Shown here: piece after piece, positions 41,057-50,867 of the stretch
Numbering within the stretch: position 1 is the stretch's first letter
How the letters are laid out: every line of letters starts with the position of its first letter
NCBI RefSeq assembly: GCF_014696715.1
Contig: NZ_JACJQO010000005.1
Coordinates: 992,001-1,056,000 of the forward strand
Length of the DNA: 64,000 nt
DNA from: Pseudanabaena sp. FACHB-2040
GTDB taxonomy: Bacteria; Cyanobacteriota; Cyanobacteriia; Phormidesmidales; Phormidesmidaceae
Direction of reading: 5' to 3'
The notes under the pieces: model-generated
The model's input: only the letters and a program-made list of their open reading frames with translations
What the model was told of the DNA's origin: nothing
Database searches by the model: none
Translations under genes and position numbers: made by a program

Positions 41057-44000
41057 ATGACACTTTCCCCGGTTTCAGACGATACGGCACAGGTTCACCA
41101 ACTTCTGGAACCCGGTCTTCCCACGCTGCCGCCCGAAGCATCAATTCACTCAGCGGCTGCCTTAATGCAGGGCTTACCTCATAGCTGCGTTTGGGTAGTC
41201 AAAAGCCAGGCCTGCTTGGGTGTGCTGACTGAGCAGGAAATTTTTCAGGCGGTTGCTAGCGGGCAGGATCTGACCCAAACTCCGGTCAGCCAGTTCATGC
41301 TGGCCCACACCGAAACGGTAGCCGAAACCGAAGGCATCTTGCAGGCCCAACAAAAGCTCCAGCGCAGCCGCTTGCCCTATCTCCCAGTCGTCAATCAGCA
41401 CAGCGAGCTGATTGGGCTGGTCACTCGGCAGAGCCTGGATCGAGCAGCTCTAACCCTGCAGCTGCCCGAACACCGAGCCTTACCCAGACAGCCCTCAGCC
41501 CAGGCAGCCCTGCCCATTCCCAGGCGAGAAAGCTATCTGGCTACGCTGGTGTTGGTCCATCAGGAGCTAGTGGGTCTGCAGCAGCGCAACCGCCTGCGGA
41601 TCTTTAATCGGGTGCTGCAGCTGCTGGGGCTAGCCACCAACGTCTCTCGGGTCTACCTGTTTGAGAACCATGTCGATGCCCAGGGCAATCAGGTCAGCAG
41701 CAAGCGAGCTGAATGGTGCAACCAGGGCATCAAATCAGAGATTGACAATCCTGTTTTGCAGAACATCAGCTACCGCGACTTTGCGCCACGCTGGTACGAT
41801 TTGCTCTCTCAAGGAGAACCTGTGGTGGGCTCTGTCACTGATATGCCCCCCTCTGAACAAGAACTTCTTGAACCCCAAGGCATTCAGTCCATTCTGATTT
41901 TGCCGATCCGCACAGCCAAGTCGTCAATGGCGCTAACCTTTGGCCAGTTTTATGGCTTTATCGGTTTCGACGACTGCACCCAGACCCGCCAGTGGGACGT
42001 TGAAGAAATCAACCTGCTCAAGACGGTCGCTGCCAGCCTATCTCTGGCCTACGAGCACCAGCAGGTACAGCAGATTCTCAACCAGACACAGACCGTTTTC
42101 TCCAGCGTCTTTCAGTGCTGCCCTGACCCTATCTCTATTGCCACCTTTCCAGAGGGGCGCTATTTGGCACTCAATCCCAGTTTTGAAGTGCTGGCTGGAG
42201 GGGTGCCGCGATCGCAAATCCTGGGCCATACCCCGGTTGAATTAGGGCTCATTCCCAACCCGCGTCAGGTAGCGCGGCTGCTGCGCCTGCTGCGGCAAGG
42301 CGGCTCCCTCGAAAGCCAGGAAATGGACTACCGCCAAGGGGTTGAGGGGCCAATCCGCACCCTGCTGATTTCCTGCGAACTGATTGAGTTTGAAGGCAAG
42401 ACCTGCGTTTTGGCTATCTGTAAAGACATCACTGATCGCAAGCAAATGGAAAATGCTTTGCGTCAGAGCGAAGCTCGGTTTCGAGCGATCTTTGAACAGG
42501 CCGGTGTGGGCATCTGCATGGCTGACCTCTCAGGCGTGATGATCGAAGCTAATCCTGGGCTGTGCCAGCTATTGAACTACACTCAGGCAGAGCTGGCCCA
42601 AAAGAACTTTGTTGAGATTACCCATCCTGAGGATGTGGAGTCAGATCTGGCTTACCACCGGCGACTTCTGGCAGGCCAGATCCGGTCCTTTTCTATTGAA
42701 AAACGTTACCTGGACAGGGCAGGGCAGGTAATTTGGGTCAACCTGACCGTTTGTTTAGTGCGCGACAGCGAAGGCAATCCTCTTTTTAGCATTGGCGTTT
42801 CTCAAGATATCAGTGACCGCAAAGCCGCTGAACTGGCCCTGCGCCAAAGCCAAGAGCGTTATGCTCTAGCCACCCGCGAGAGCCGAGTTGGCGTCTGGGA
42901 CTGGGACTTGACCACCGACCAGATTTACATCAGCTCCAACCTCAAGGCCCTGCTGGGCTATCGCAATGAAGACGTTACTAATCAGATGGAGCGATGGAGA
43001 GAGCTGCTTTATGCCGAAGACCGGGCCAAAGTAAACGCCGCCCTGCAGGCCCACTTGGAGGGGCGTACGACCGAGGTCGCCCTTTCCCATCGAATGCTCC
43101 ATCGAGACGGCAGTATTCGCTGGATTTTGACGCGGGGCGTTGCTGTGCGCGACAGTGCAGGCAAGCCTGTGCGGATGGCGGGCACCGAGACTGACATTAC
43201 TGATCTCAAATACGCAGAAGATGCTTTAATGCAGTCCCATCGGCAGGTAGCTGACATTCTCGAAAGCATTACGGATGCCTTCGTTGCTCTAGACGAGTCT
43301 TGGCGGTTTACCTACATTAATCAGCGAGCCGAGCAGCTGCTGCATCAAAGTCGAGAGCAGCTGCTCAGTCGAGTGATTTGGCAAGAATTTCCTGAAATCG
43401 CTCAGCTTAGCTCCTTTACGCAATTTCATCGGGCCGTAGAGGAGCGCATCAGCCTCACGCTGGAAGAGTACTACCCCTCCTTTGATGCTTGGTATGAAGT
43501 CCGGATCTACCCGACTCCAGGGGGTTTGGCGGTTTATTTCCATGATATTAGCGATCGCAAGCGCGCCTACGAGCAGCTGCAGCAGCAGATTCGGCGAGAA
43601 CAGGCCCTCAATCGGGTACTCCAGGCCATTCGCCAGTCCCTTGATCTCGATACCATCTTTTCCACTGCTGCCGCCGAAATGTTTAGCCTGATGCAGATTG
43701 ATCAGGTTATGTTCTGTCGTTATCAGTCCGAGGCTGCCTGCTGGCAGGTCATTGCAGAGCACCAGCAAAGTCCCAACTTGCCCTCTGTATTGGGCCAGGT
43801 CATTCCCGATCAAGCCAATCCTTTATCAGATCGGCTGAAACAGCTCAAGGTCGTGCAGGTCAGCGATACTAATTTGCTAGAAGATACGGCCACCCAAGAG
43901 ATGGCTCAAAAGCTTCCAGGAACCTGGCTGCTGGTGCCCCTGCATGTTTTAGGCGATCGGCTTTGGGGCTGTATGGTGCTGCTGCGATCGCAGCAGCAAA

Positions 44001-45832
44001 GCCAGTGGCAAGATTCAGAGATAGAGCTACTCCAAATTGTGGCCAATCAGCTTGCGATCGCTATTCAGCAAGCCCACACACTGGAGCAGGCCCAGCGTGA
44101 GCTGGCCGAACGGCAGCGAGCCGAAGCCCGACTGAAGCAGGCCCAGAACATCTCCCATACCGGTAACTGGGAATGGGACCTGACCACCCACGAGATCACC
44201 TGGTCCGATGAGATGTTTCATATCTTTGGGCTTACCCCAGCAGATCAGGCTCCTGGGCAGAGCACCATCTGCGCTCGGGTCAATCCCGAAGACCGCGAAG
44301 CTTTGTACCAGATGGTCGAAGCCGCAATTCGTACTGGCGTGGCCTACAGCTTAGAGTTTCGCCTGCTCTACCCCGACAACACGTGTCGCCACGTCCATCT
44401 GCTAGGTCAAAGCCGCCAGAACGAAAATCATCAGGTAGTTCAGCTCTTTGGCACCCTGATGGATATTACCCAACGCAAGCAAATCGAAGCCCAGCTCGTC
44501 TACGAAGCCCTGCACGATTCTTTGACCGGAGCGCCCAACCGCAACTACTTCATGGAGCAGCTCAATCAGGCCATTAATCTGGTTGAACTCAACCCGGGCT
44601 ACGCCTTTGCTGTGCTCTTTATCGATCTCGATCGCTTCAAGGTGATTAACGACAGCCTGGGGCATCTAGTCGGCGACCAGCTGCTGATTGAATGCACCCA
44701 GCGGCTCCAGTTAATCATCCGCAGCGATGATCTGATTGCTCGGCTAGGGGGAGACGAGTTTGCCGTGCTGCTCAGCGCCATTGAAAACATTCAGGAAGCC
44801 CTACACGTTGCCGAACGGATTCACGAAGTGCTGCGTCAGCCCTTTGAGCTGGAGGGTAGGGAGATTTTTATCAGCGCTAGCGTCGGTGTTTCGTCAAACT
44901 TAACGGGTTCGCTGGCCGCCGTAGATTTCCTGCGAGATGCCGACACCGCCATGTACCGGGCTAAAGAGCTGGGCCGGGGCCGTTCGGCTCTGTTTGACCC
45001 CAGCATGTATGAACAGGTAAACCTCCAACTCACCTTAGAAAACGATCTACGTCGGGCCTTGGAGCGGGAGGAGCTAGAACTCTACTACCAGCCCATTTTT
45101 GACCTGCAGAGTCAGCAGCTAATTGGTTTTGAGGCGCTGATCCGTTGGCACCATCCCCAGTGGGGCTGCATTGGGCCCTCTATCTTCATTCCCCTAGCCG
45201 AAGAAACGGGGCTGATCCTGCCCATCGGCACCTGGACTATTCAAATGGCCAGCCAGCAGCTCAAGTGCTGGCATGATCAAATTCCCCAGGCCGCCGGGCT
45301 GGTGATGGGAGTCAACCTGTCGGTCAAACAGTTTGCCAGTGCCAACCTAATTCAAGATCTCGATGGCATTCTCACCAATACTGGGCTAGACAGCTCTCGC
45401 CTGCGCCTCGAGATCACCGAAAGCGCTCTGATCGATAACCCCGAAACCGCCGAAGCCATTCTAGGGGCGATCAAGGCGCGGGGCGTTCAGCTTTGCATTG
45501 ACGACTTTGGTACCGGCTACTCCTCTCTCAGCGTGGTGCATCGGTTTCCGGTACATATTCTCAAAATTGATCGCTCCTTCGTCAGCCGCATGGAAGAAGA
45601 TAGCCGGGGGGTGGCAATGGTGCAGGCAATTCTAGCGCTGGCTCAGAGCTTGGGCATGGTTGCGATCGCAGAAGGCGTCGAAACCGTCGATCAAATGAAC
45701 CTTCTGCAAACGCTCAACTGTCCCTATGCCCAAGGCTATTGGTTTGCCAAGCCGCTACCCGCAGCCGAAGCTGAAGCCCTCATTCTCAAAACCTGCAAGC
45801 ACGACGCTGACTCAAGGCCTCTTAGCCAATGA
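41057..45832 (+). CDS. Multi-sensor diguanylate cyclase/phosphodiesterase (CBS, GAF, PAS, GGDEF, EAL)
   Basis: A 1591-residue soluble signalling protein. In order: a CBS pair (about 10-135), GAF (about 170-340), four PAS/PAC units (about 345-855), a second GAF (about 865-1025) lacking the bilin Cys, a fifth PAS (about 1040-1155), GGDEF (about 1165-1325) and EAL (about 1340-1585). The GGDEF site is intact, with an RSDD inhibitory site five residues before it. The EAL part keeps EALIRW, LEITESALI, DDFGTGYSSLS, KIDRSFV and AEGVE. Both making and breaking c-di-GMP are therefore possible. c-di-GMP would fit control of the exopolysaccharide genes 7 kb away. Confidence 0.9.
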   Translation: MTLSPVSDDTAQVHQLLEPGLPTLPPEASIHSAAALMQGLPHSCVWVVKSQACLGVLTEQEIFQAVASGQDLTQTPVSQFMLAHTETVAETEGILQAQQKLQRSRLPYLPVVNQHSELIGLVTRQSLDRAALTLQLPEHRALPRQPSAQAALPIPRRESYLATLVLVHQELVGLQQRNRLRIFNRVLQLLGLATNVSRVYLFENHVDAQGNQVSSKRAEWCNQGIKSEIDNPVLQNISYRDFAPRWYDLLSQGEPVVGSVTDMPPSEQELLEPQGIQSILILPIRTAKSSMALTFGQFYGFIGFDDCTQTRQWDVEEINLLKTVAASLSLAYEHQQVQQILNQTQTVFSSVFQCCPDPISIATFPEGRYLALNPSFEVLAGGVPRSQILGHTPVELGLIPNPRQVARLLRLLRQGGSLESQEMDYRQGVEGPIRTLLISCELIEFEGKTCVLAICKDITDRKQMENALRQSEARFRAIFEQAGVGICMADLSGVMIEANPGLCQLLNYTQAELAQKNFVEITHPEDVESDLAYHRRLLAGQIRSFSIEKRYLDRAGQVIWVNLTVCLVRDSEGNPLFSIGVSQDISDRKAAELALRQSQERYALATRESRVGVWDWDLTTDQIYISSNLKALLGYRNEDVTNQMERWRELLYAEDRAKVNAALQAHLEGRTTEVALSHRMLHRDGSIRWILTRGVAVRDSAGKPVRMAGTETDITDLKYAEDALMQSHRQVADILESITDAFVALDESWRFTYINQRAEQLLHQSREQLLSRVIWQEFPEIAQLSSFTQFHRAVEERISLTLEEYYPSFDAWYEVRIYPTPGGLAVYFHDISDRKRAYEQLQQQIRREQALNRVLQAIRQSLDLDTIFSTAAAEMFSLMQIDQVMFCRYQSEAACWQVIAEHQQSPNLPSVLGQVIPDQANPLSDRLKQLKVVQVSDTNLLEDTATQEMAQKLPGTWLLVPLHVLGDRLWGCMVLLRSQQQSQWQDSEIELLQIVANQLAIAIQQAHTLEQAQRELAERQRAEARLKQAQNISHTGNWEWDLTTHEITWSDEMFHIFGLTPADQAPGQSTICARVNPEDREALYQMVEAAIRTGVAYSLEFRLLYPDNTCRHVHLLGQSRQNENHQVVQLFGTLMDITQRKQIEAQLVYEALHDSLTGAPNRNYFMEQLNQAINLVELNPGYAFAVLFIDLDRFKVINDSLGHLVGDQLLIECTQRLQLIIRSDDLIARLGGDEFAVLLSAIENIQEALHVAERIHEVLRQPFELEGREIFISASVGVSSNLTGSLAAVDFLRDADTAMYRAKELGRGRSALFDPSMYEQVNLQLTLENDLRRALEREELELYYQPIFDLQSQQLIGFEALIRWHHPQWGCIGPSIFIPLAEETGLILPIGTWTIQMASQQLKCWHDQIPQAAGLVMGVNLSVKQFASANLIQDLDGILTNTGLDSSRLRLEITESALIDNPETAEAILGAIKARGVQLCIDDFGTGYSSLSVVHRFPVHILKIDRSFVSRMEEDSRGVAMVQAILALAQSLGMVAIAEGVETVDQMNLLQTLNCPYAQGYWFAKPLPAAEAEALILKTCKHDADSRPLSQ

Positions 45833-45900
45833 TGGGTAGACTACAGACCCCCTGACCCAGCTTTCCTATACTGGAACCTTGTGGTCACGCCCCTTGCACC

Positions 45901-47325
45901 ATGCCTCCTCTGCTACACCGCACCAAAATTGTCGCCACCATTGGCCCTGCCAGCAGCTCCAAACCCGTTTTAGAGCAGATGCTGCAAAATGGCCTGAGCG
46001 TAGCCCGACTCAACTTTTCCCACGGCAGCTACGAAGACCATGCCAACACCGTCGCTCTGCTGCGGCAGGTAGCCAAAGCCCAAGACACCCCCATCACACT
46101 GCTTCAAGACCTGCAGGGGCCTAAAATTCGAGTAGGGCAGCTCCCCGATGGAGCCATCGACCTAATCGAAAATCAGCTTATCGACCTGGTGCCGCTAAGC
46201 GAGGCGACCCACAGTGCAGATGTGGGTATCGACTATCCTTACCTGGCCGAGGAGTGCCTGCCGGGGATGCAAGTGCTGCTAGATGATGGCTTGCTAGAGC
46301 TAGTCGTCGAGGCGGTCGAGCCGCCCAAAGTGCGCTGCCGGGTGATTCAGGGAGGCCTTTTGAAAAGCCGTAAAGGGGTTAACCTGCCTGATTTGAACCT
46401 GCGGCTGCCTTCTCTGACCGACAAGGATCAGCGCGACGTCGAATTCGGAATTTCCCAGGGCGTTGACATCATTTCCCTCAGCTTTGTCCGTCAGGCTGAA
46501 GATATTCTTGCCCTCAAGCACCTGCTGGCCCAGCACAACCGAACTGACATTGCCGTGCTAGCAAAGATTGAAAAGCCCCAGGCAATCGAAAATTTGGATG
46601 CAATTCTAACAGCCTGTGATGCCGTTATGGTCGCCAGAGGCGATCTCGGAGTCGAGATGCGGAGCGAAAAAGTGCCCATGCTGCAAAAGCACATCATCCG
46701 CCAGTGCAACCTGCGCAGCATTCCTGTAATCACCGCCACTCAAATGCTGGAGAGCATGATCTACCAGCCCCGACCAACGCGGGCCGAGGCTAGCGATGTC
46801 GCGAATGCCATTATTGACGGCACCGATGCCGTGATGCTGTCGGGCGAGTCTGCTGTAGGTCGCTACCCGGTTAAGGCCGTTCAGATGTTAGGACGCATTG
46901 CCATCGACGTCGAGCAGGATCTAGAGTTTGTCAACAATCCCCCTGCCCACAACGATGCTACCCATGCCCTGAGCGAAGCGCTTAACGTCATCGACAGGAT
47001 GCTTGAGCTATGCTGCATCGTCACGTTTACAGAGACCGGCTACTCCGCCATTATTGCCGCCGGAGAACGCCCTCGAGCGCCGGTAATTGCCTTTACCCCC
47101 AGCGAACGAGTCTACCACCGACTCAACTTGATCTGGGGCGTTCGGCCGATTCTAACAGAGCAGTCTGTCGATACTTTTGAAGCAATGGTGGCCCAAGCAG
47201 AAGAGTACCTGCTGGCCCGCAGCTGGGTTCAGTCAGGAGACAAAATGCTGCTGATGGGAGGCATTCCCGCAAGTCAGCCACAGGGCACTAACTTCCTCAA
47301 GATTCATACCGTCAGCGGAGTCTGA
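45901..47325 (+). CDS. pyk: Pyruvate kinase
   Basis: A 474-residue glycolytic enzyme making pyruvate and ATP from phosphoenolpyruvate. [10 protein letters not shown] at the start, [39 protein letters not shown] and [11 protein letters not shown] contain the substrate, Mg and K-site residues. The C-terminal regulatory domain is complete. It follows the large GGDEF/EAL gene by 68 nt. Confidence 0.94.
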   Translation: MPPLLHRTKIVATIGPASSSKPVLEQMLQNGLSVARLNFSHGSYEDHANTVALLRQVAKAQDTPITLLQDLQGPKIRVGQLPDGAIDLIENQLIDLVPLSEATHSADVGIDYPYLAEECLPGMQVLLDDGLLELVVEAVEPPKVRCRVIQGGLLKSRKGVNLPDLNLRLPSLTDKDQRDVEFGISQGVDIISLSFVRQAEDILALKHLLAQHNRTDIAVLAKIEKPQAIENLDAILTACDAVMVARGDLGVEMRSEKVPMLQKHIIRQCNLRSIPVITATQMLESMIYQPRPTRAEASDVANAIIDGTDAVMLSGESAVGRYPVKAVQMLGRIAIDVEQDLEFVNNPPAHNDATHALSEALNVIDRMLELCCIVTFTETGYSAIIAAGERPRAPVIAFTPSERVYHRLNLIWGVRPILTEQSVDTFEAMVAQAEEYLLARSWVQSGDKMLLMGGIPASQPQGTNFLKIHTVSGV

Positions 47326-47363
47326 GGCGATAGGCCAAGATTTGCCCTTTAGCCGTTATAGCT

Positions 47364-47939
47364 TTACTGAGACTGAAGAAAGGCTACCTCGACGATGAGA
47401 TCGTTATAGTCGTCAAGTTGAGGGACGTCCTCAAAGCGAATTTGAAAGAACAGACCGTTTTCGTGCCGAACACGGGTAACTTGCACACCCTCATCATTCC
47501 TCCAGCCCGATCCCTGACGATGGTCTCCATCGATGTAGTAGCTGTATCTACCGCGCTCAGAGTTGAGGGCATACCAGCCAGTGGGCGCGCTGGTGAGGAT
47601 TTCTTGTACTAGGGTAGACAGGGGAGGCAGGCTGTTATCTAGGCGAGGTCCAGCATTTTCTCTGTATATCCTGAGCCGCTGCCGAAACAAGGCTTCGCCC
47701 CCTGAGACGCGAAACCAGACTTGGTGAGAGGTTGCCTCACTGGTTGCCCAAATGGCGTAGGCAGATGCGCCGTCTTGCCTAATCGGCTCGTACTGCCGGA
47801 TAACTCTACCTAAAGACGGTGGAGCCCCTGTCAAGACCGCTTCTTGAGTCTGGGCATGGGTCAGGCTGCTGGTAAGAACAAGGGCCAGAGCGGCCAAAAA
47901 CGGAACTAGCCCCTTTAAGGGACCTCGCAGGGCTTTCAT
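47364..47939 (-). CDS. Exported protein of unknown function
   Basis: A 191-residue protein with a clear signal peptide (hydrophobic residues about 10-28, cleavage after THAQ). The mature part ends in LDDYNDLIVEVAF, a Asp-rich pattern like the calcium-binding-looking end of DUF4114 domains; the rest is unrecognised. It is convergent with pyruvate kinase. Confidence 0.62.
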   Translation of the reverse strand: MKALRGPLKGLVPFLAALALVLTSSLTHAQTQEAVLTGAPPSLGRVIRQYEPIRQDGASAYAIWATSEATSHQVWFRVSGGEALFRQRLRIYRENAGPRLDNSLPPLSTLVQEILTSAPTGWYALNSERGRYSYYIDGDHRQGSGWRNDEGVQVTRVRHENGLFFQIRFEDVPQLDDYNDLIVEVAFLQSQ

Positions 47940-48076
47940 TTTGATATCTTTTAGAGCTTTCTGCTAAAAGATACCCAAATTCCCTAAAAACAGTGCACTT
48001 TCTCACGAACCCTGCGCTTACTTACGCAGGGCAATTCTTTCAAAGGAGGCTTAAATCAGTTTGACCTAGCGGGCTA

Positions 48077-48451
48077 TTAAGCTGCTGCGTAAACCACCTC
48101 GACCGGAAAACCGGCAGCTTTCCAGGCTGCCACTCCGCCCCGCAGGATGGAGACATTTTTGTAGCCCGCACTTCTGAGGTGCTGCACAGCAACCGCCGCT
48201 TCTTCATCGGTGTCGGCATAAACATATAGATCGCGCTCAAGCTCTAGGCTAGCTATAGCCTGATCGACCAAAGAGTCGGCGGGCATTGAAATTGCGCCCA
48301 TCACATGGCTCTCATGGAAGCTGTCACGCACGCGAGTATCAATGATGGTAAGAGCCGGTTCGCCCCAGTCCAAACGATCTTTCAAATCATAAACTCGGGA
48401 CCGAGGCCGGATAGGAGACGGCTTGGGAATCAGGCCAAAAAGTCTGTGCAT
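48077..48451 (-). CDS. Rhodanese-like protein without catalytic cysteine
   Basis: A 124-residue rhodanese fold: LTIIDTRVRDSFHESHVMGAISMPA, split by normal loops, then LYVYADTDEEA where a rhodanese would have C-x4-R, and GYKNVSILRGGVAAW at the end. The active-site position is Asp/Thr rather than Cys, so it cannot form a persulfide; a binding or regulatory role is likely. It is divergent from mutL across 353 nt in which I see no other convincing gene. Confidence 0.82.
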   Translation of the reverse strand: MHRLFGLIPKPSPIRPRSRVYDLKDRLDWGEPALTIIDTRVRDSFHESHVMGAISMPADSLVDQAIASLELERDLYVYADTDEEAAVAVQHLRSAGYKNVSILRGGVAAWKAAGFPVEVVYAAA

Positions 48452-48804
48452 GGCGGTAAGGTTTGGGCGTGAGAGGCGCTATACCTGAACCGTAACAAAT
48501 ATCCTCTAGGTCTGCAAATTTTTGTTTAAAGAGCTGGACAAAAAGTACTTGCTCCCCATCTTCGTCGTTGATTTCTTTAGAAGATAAGCCCTGCTGTCGT
48601 CGGCATTCTACGAATGTCTACAGGGTGTGAGCTATCTATCAAAAGAGGGAGCGCGAAAGAGGAGCCCTCAAATCAGCCTTCCTCAACCAGTCAGTACAGA
48701 AGTATTGAGCTGAATGTTAGCCTGGTAGGCAAATCAACAATTCTTCCTTTGGCTTGCTGGTGTACTGATTTTTGTTCACTGGCCCAAGATTCTGATCAAC
48801 TTCC

Positions 48805-50541
48805 ATGTCTGGCATGACATCCCAAATTCAGTCCTTACCCATGGAGGTCATTTACCAGATTGCGGCTGGAGAAGTGATCGATTCTTTGGCGGCGGTGGTA
48901 CGAGAACTGGTGGAGAATGCGCTAGATGCTCAGGCTACTCGAATCACCCTGGCCCTCTGGCCAGACCAAGGACAGGTGAGGGTAGCCGATGACGGCCTGG
49001 GCATGGCGCTAGCAGATCTGCAGCGGGCCGCCACGCCGCATAGCACCAGCAAAATTCGCTCCCAGGCCGACCTCTGGCAGATCAAAAGCCTGGGATTTCG
49101 AGGGCAGGCACTCCATAGCCTCTGCCAGGTGGGAGTTCTAGAAATCTGCAGTCGCCCCCAACTCGATTCTCAGGCCTCGGGCTGGCGCGTGAGCTATTCC
49201 AGCCAGGGCGAACCGCTGCAGGTAAAGACGGTTGCGATCGCACCTGGCACCATTGTCACCGTCTCTGATTTATTTGCCGCTTGGCCTGCCCGGCAACAGG
49301 CCTTGCCCTCTATTTCCCAGCAGCTCAGGGCGGTACAGCTCTGCCTGCAGCAAATGGCGCTGTGTCACCCCCAGGTAACCTTTCAAGCTGAGCTGAGGGG
49401 CAACGCTTGGTTTGCGATCGCGCCTGCAGCAACTGCCCGCGAACGTTTGCCGCAGATCCTCAAAACTTTGGTTCTGGCTGACCTACGGGACTTGGATCGC
49501 TCGGTTGACGCTTTACCTGTTGCCGAAAGCCCTACGCCGGAGGTTCTCGATGCTGCTCCATCTCATCTCGGATCGCTATACCTTCTAGCAGGACTGCCCG
49601 ATCGCTGTCACAGGCAGCGGGCCGACTGGATCAAAATTGCGGTGAATGGGCGGCAGGTGCATTTGCCTGAGGTGGAGCAGGCCGTCATTCGGGCCTTCCG
49701 GTTCACCCTGCCGCGAGATCGCTATCCCATCTGCTTCATTCACCTCTATCCTCACCCCAATGCAGTTGACTGGAACCGGCATCCCGATAAATCAGCGATT
49801 TACCTACGCGCCCTTGATACCTGGAACCAAGCAGTTGCTCAGGCCATTACCGACCTGCTGCAGCTCAATCCTGAAAGCCTCTCTCAAACAGGTCAGCACC
49901 GTCGGGTGCAGCAGTTTCTCAAGGCGGCCGAGTCAGCAGGCCCGTACCCAGCCCCTTTATCTGAGGAGGCTGCAACAGCGCCCCCTGAAGCCAACCGATT
50001 GCCTTTGCTCAAAGCCGTTGCCCAGGTGCAAAATCGCTACATCCTGGCTGAACATCCTGGCGGTATTTGCCTAATTGAGCAGCATATTGCCCATGAACGC
50101 GTGCTGTACGAGCAGCTCGAACAAAAGTGGAGCCTGGTTCCTCTCAACTCCCCAATCATTCTGGAGCAGTTATCTCAGCCTCAGATCGAGAATCTGCAGC
50201 AGCTGCAGCTAGAGATTGCGCCCTTTGGTCCTCAGCTCTGGGCTATTCGCACTGTTCCTGCCCCCTTAGCCCAGCGGCAAGACTTAGCCAATGCCCTGCT
50301 AGAACTGAGTTTGAGCAACAGCTTTGATCAGGTATTAGTCGCGGTTGCCTGCCGTACCGCCATCCGCAACGGCACTCCACTTTCCCTAGAGACCCTGCAA
50401 ACTCTCCTGCAAAATTGGCAAAACACTCGCAATCCCTACACCTGCCCGCATGGACGTCCAATCTGCCTTGCACTCGAAGAAACTAGCTTGGCCCGCTTCT
50501 TCAAACGCCATTGGGTCATTGGCAAAAGCCATGGTATCTAG
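48805..50541 (+). CDS. mutL: DNA mismatch repair protein MutL
   Basis: A 578-residue MutL. The GHKL ATPase motifs are IAAGEVID, RELVENALDA, DDGLGM and STSKI. The GFRGEAL motif reads GFRGQAL, with Glu replaced by Gln. The C-terminal dimer/endonuclease domain keeps EQHIAHERVLYE (usual DQHAxxE-x4-E) and CPHGRP, so it belongs to the nicking class of MutL. MutS is not in the window. The ATG at 48805 is followed by a second in-frame ATG three codons on. Confidence 0.92.
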   Translation: MSGMTSQIQSLPMEVIYQIAAGEVIDSLAAVVRELVENALDAQATRITLALWPDQGQVRVADDGLGMALADLQRAATPHSTSKIRSQADLWQIKSLGFRGQALHSLCQVGVLEICSRPQLDSQASGWRVSYSSQGEPLQVKTVAIAPGTIVTVSDLFAAWPARQQALPSISQQLRAVQLCLQQMALCHPQVTFQAELRGNAWFAIAPAATARERLPQILKTLVLADLRDLDRSVDALPVAESPTPEVLDAAPSHLGSLYLLAGLPDRCHRQRADWIKIAVNGRQVHLPEVEQAVIRAFRFTLPRDRYPICFIHLYPHPNAVDWNRHPDKSAIYLRALDTWNQAVAQAITDLLQLNPESLSQTGQHRRVQQFLKAAESAGPYPAPLSEEAATAPPEANRLPLLKAVAQVQNRYILAEHPGGICLIEQHIAHERVLYEQLEQKWSLVPLNSPIILEQLSQPQIENLQQLQLEIAPFGPQLWAIRTVPAPLAQRQDLANALLELSLSNSFDQVLVAVACRTAIRNGTPLSLETLQTLLQNWQNTRNPYTCPHGRPICLALEETSLARFFKRHWVIGKSHGI

Positions 50542-50867
50542 CTCGACAGCCTCTTTACTGGCCCAGTTCTACGCTCCTGCCCAACAAATACCCTCGCGTT
50601 GTGGGAGGACGATCCCAAGTTCCACCCTGGCCTGTCCTAATAATTGCCCTACAATTTTGATTGCAGCAGTCGCACTACTCAGTCAAGCTGCACCATTTTT
50701 ACTGCAGGGTGAGTAAAATCCCCCCACTACCTGCCCTGTCTTTTCTCAAGTCCTGCCAGAATGTATTCCGGTACGCCAATGCGATCGCGATACATCGCTC
50801 AAATTAAGCTATAGCAGCGCTTCCCGTTTCGACTTTAGTCCTAGGCCACCCACCCAAGTGTCTTCTG

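Noticed and set aside
43289-43813. 174-codon minus-strand frame inside the GGDEF/EAL gene
   Set aside because: It is antisense to continuous PAS/GAF coding sequence with clear domain motifs. The mirror peptide shows no known domain.
48614-48817. 67-codon frame upstream of mutL
   Set aside because: It runs into the mutL start in another frame, has Cys/Ser-rich random composition, and sits where a divergent promoter is expected.
50450-50716. 88-codon frame overlapping the mutL end
   Set aside because: It is mostly a shifted-frame shadow of mutL followed by non-coding sequence, with no family features.
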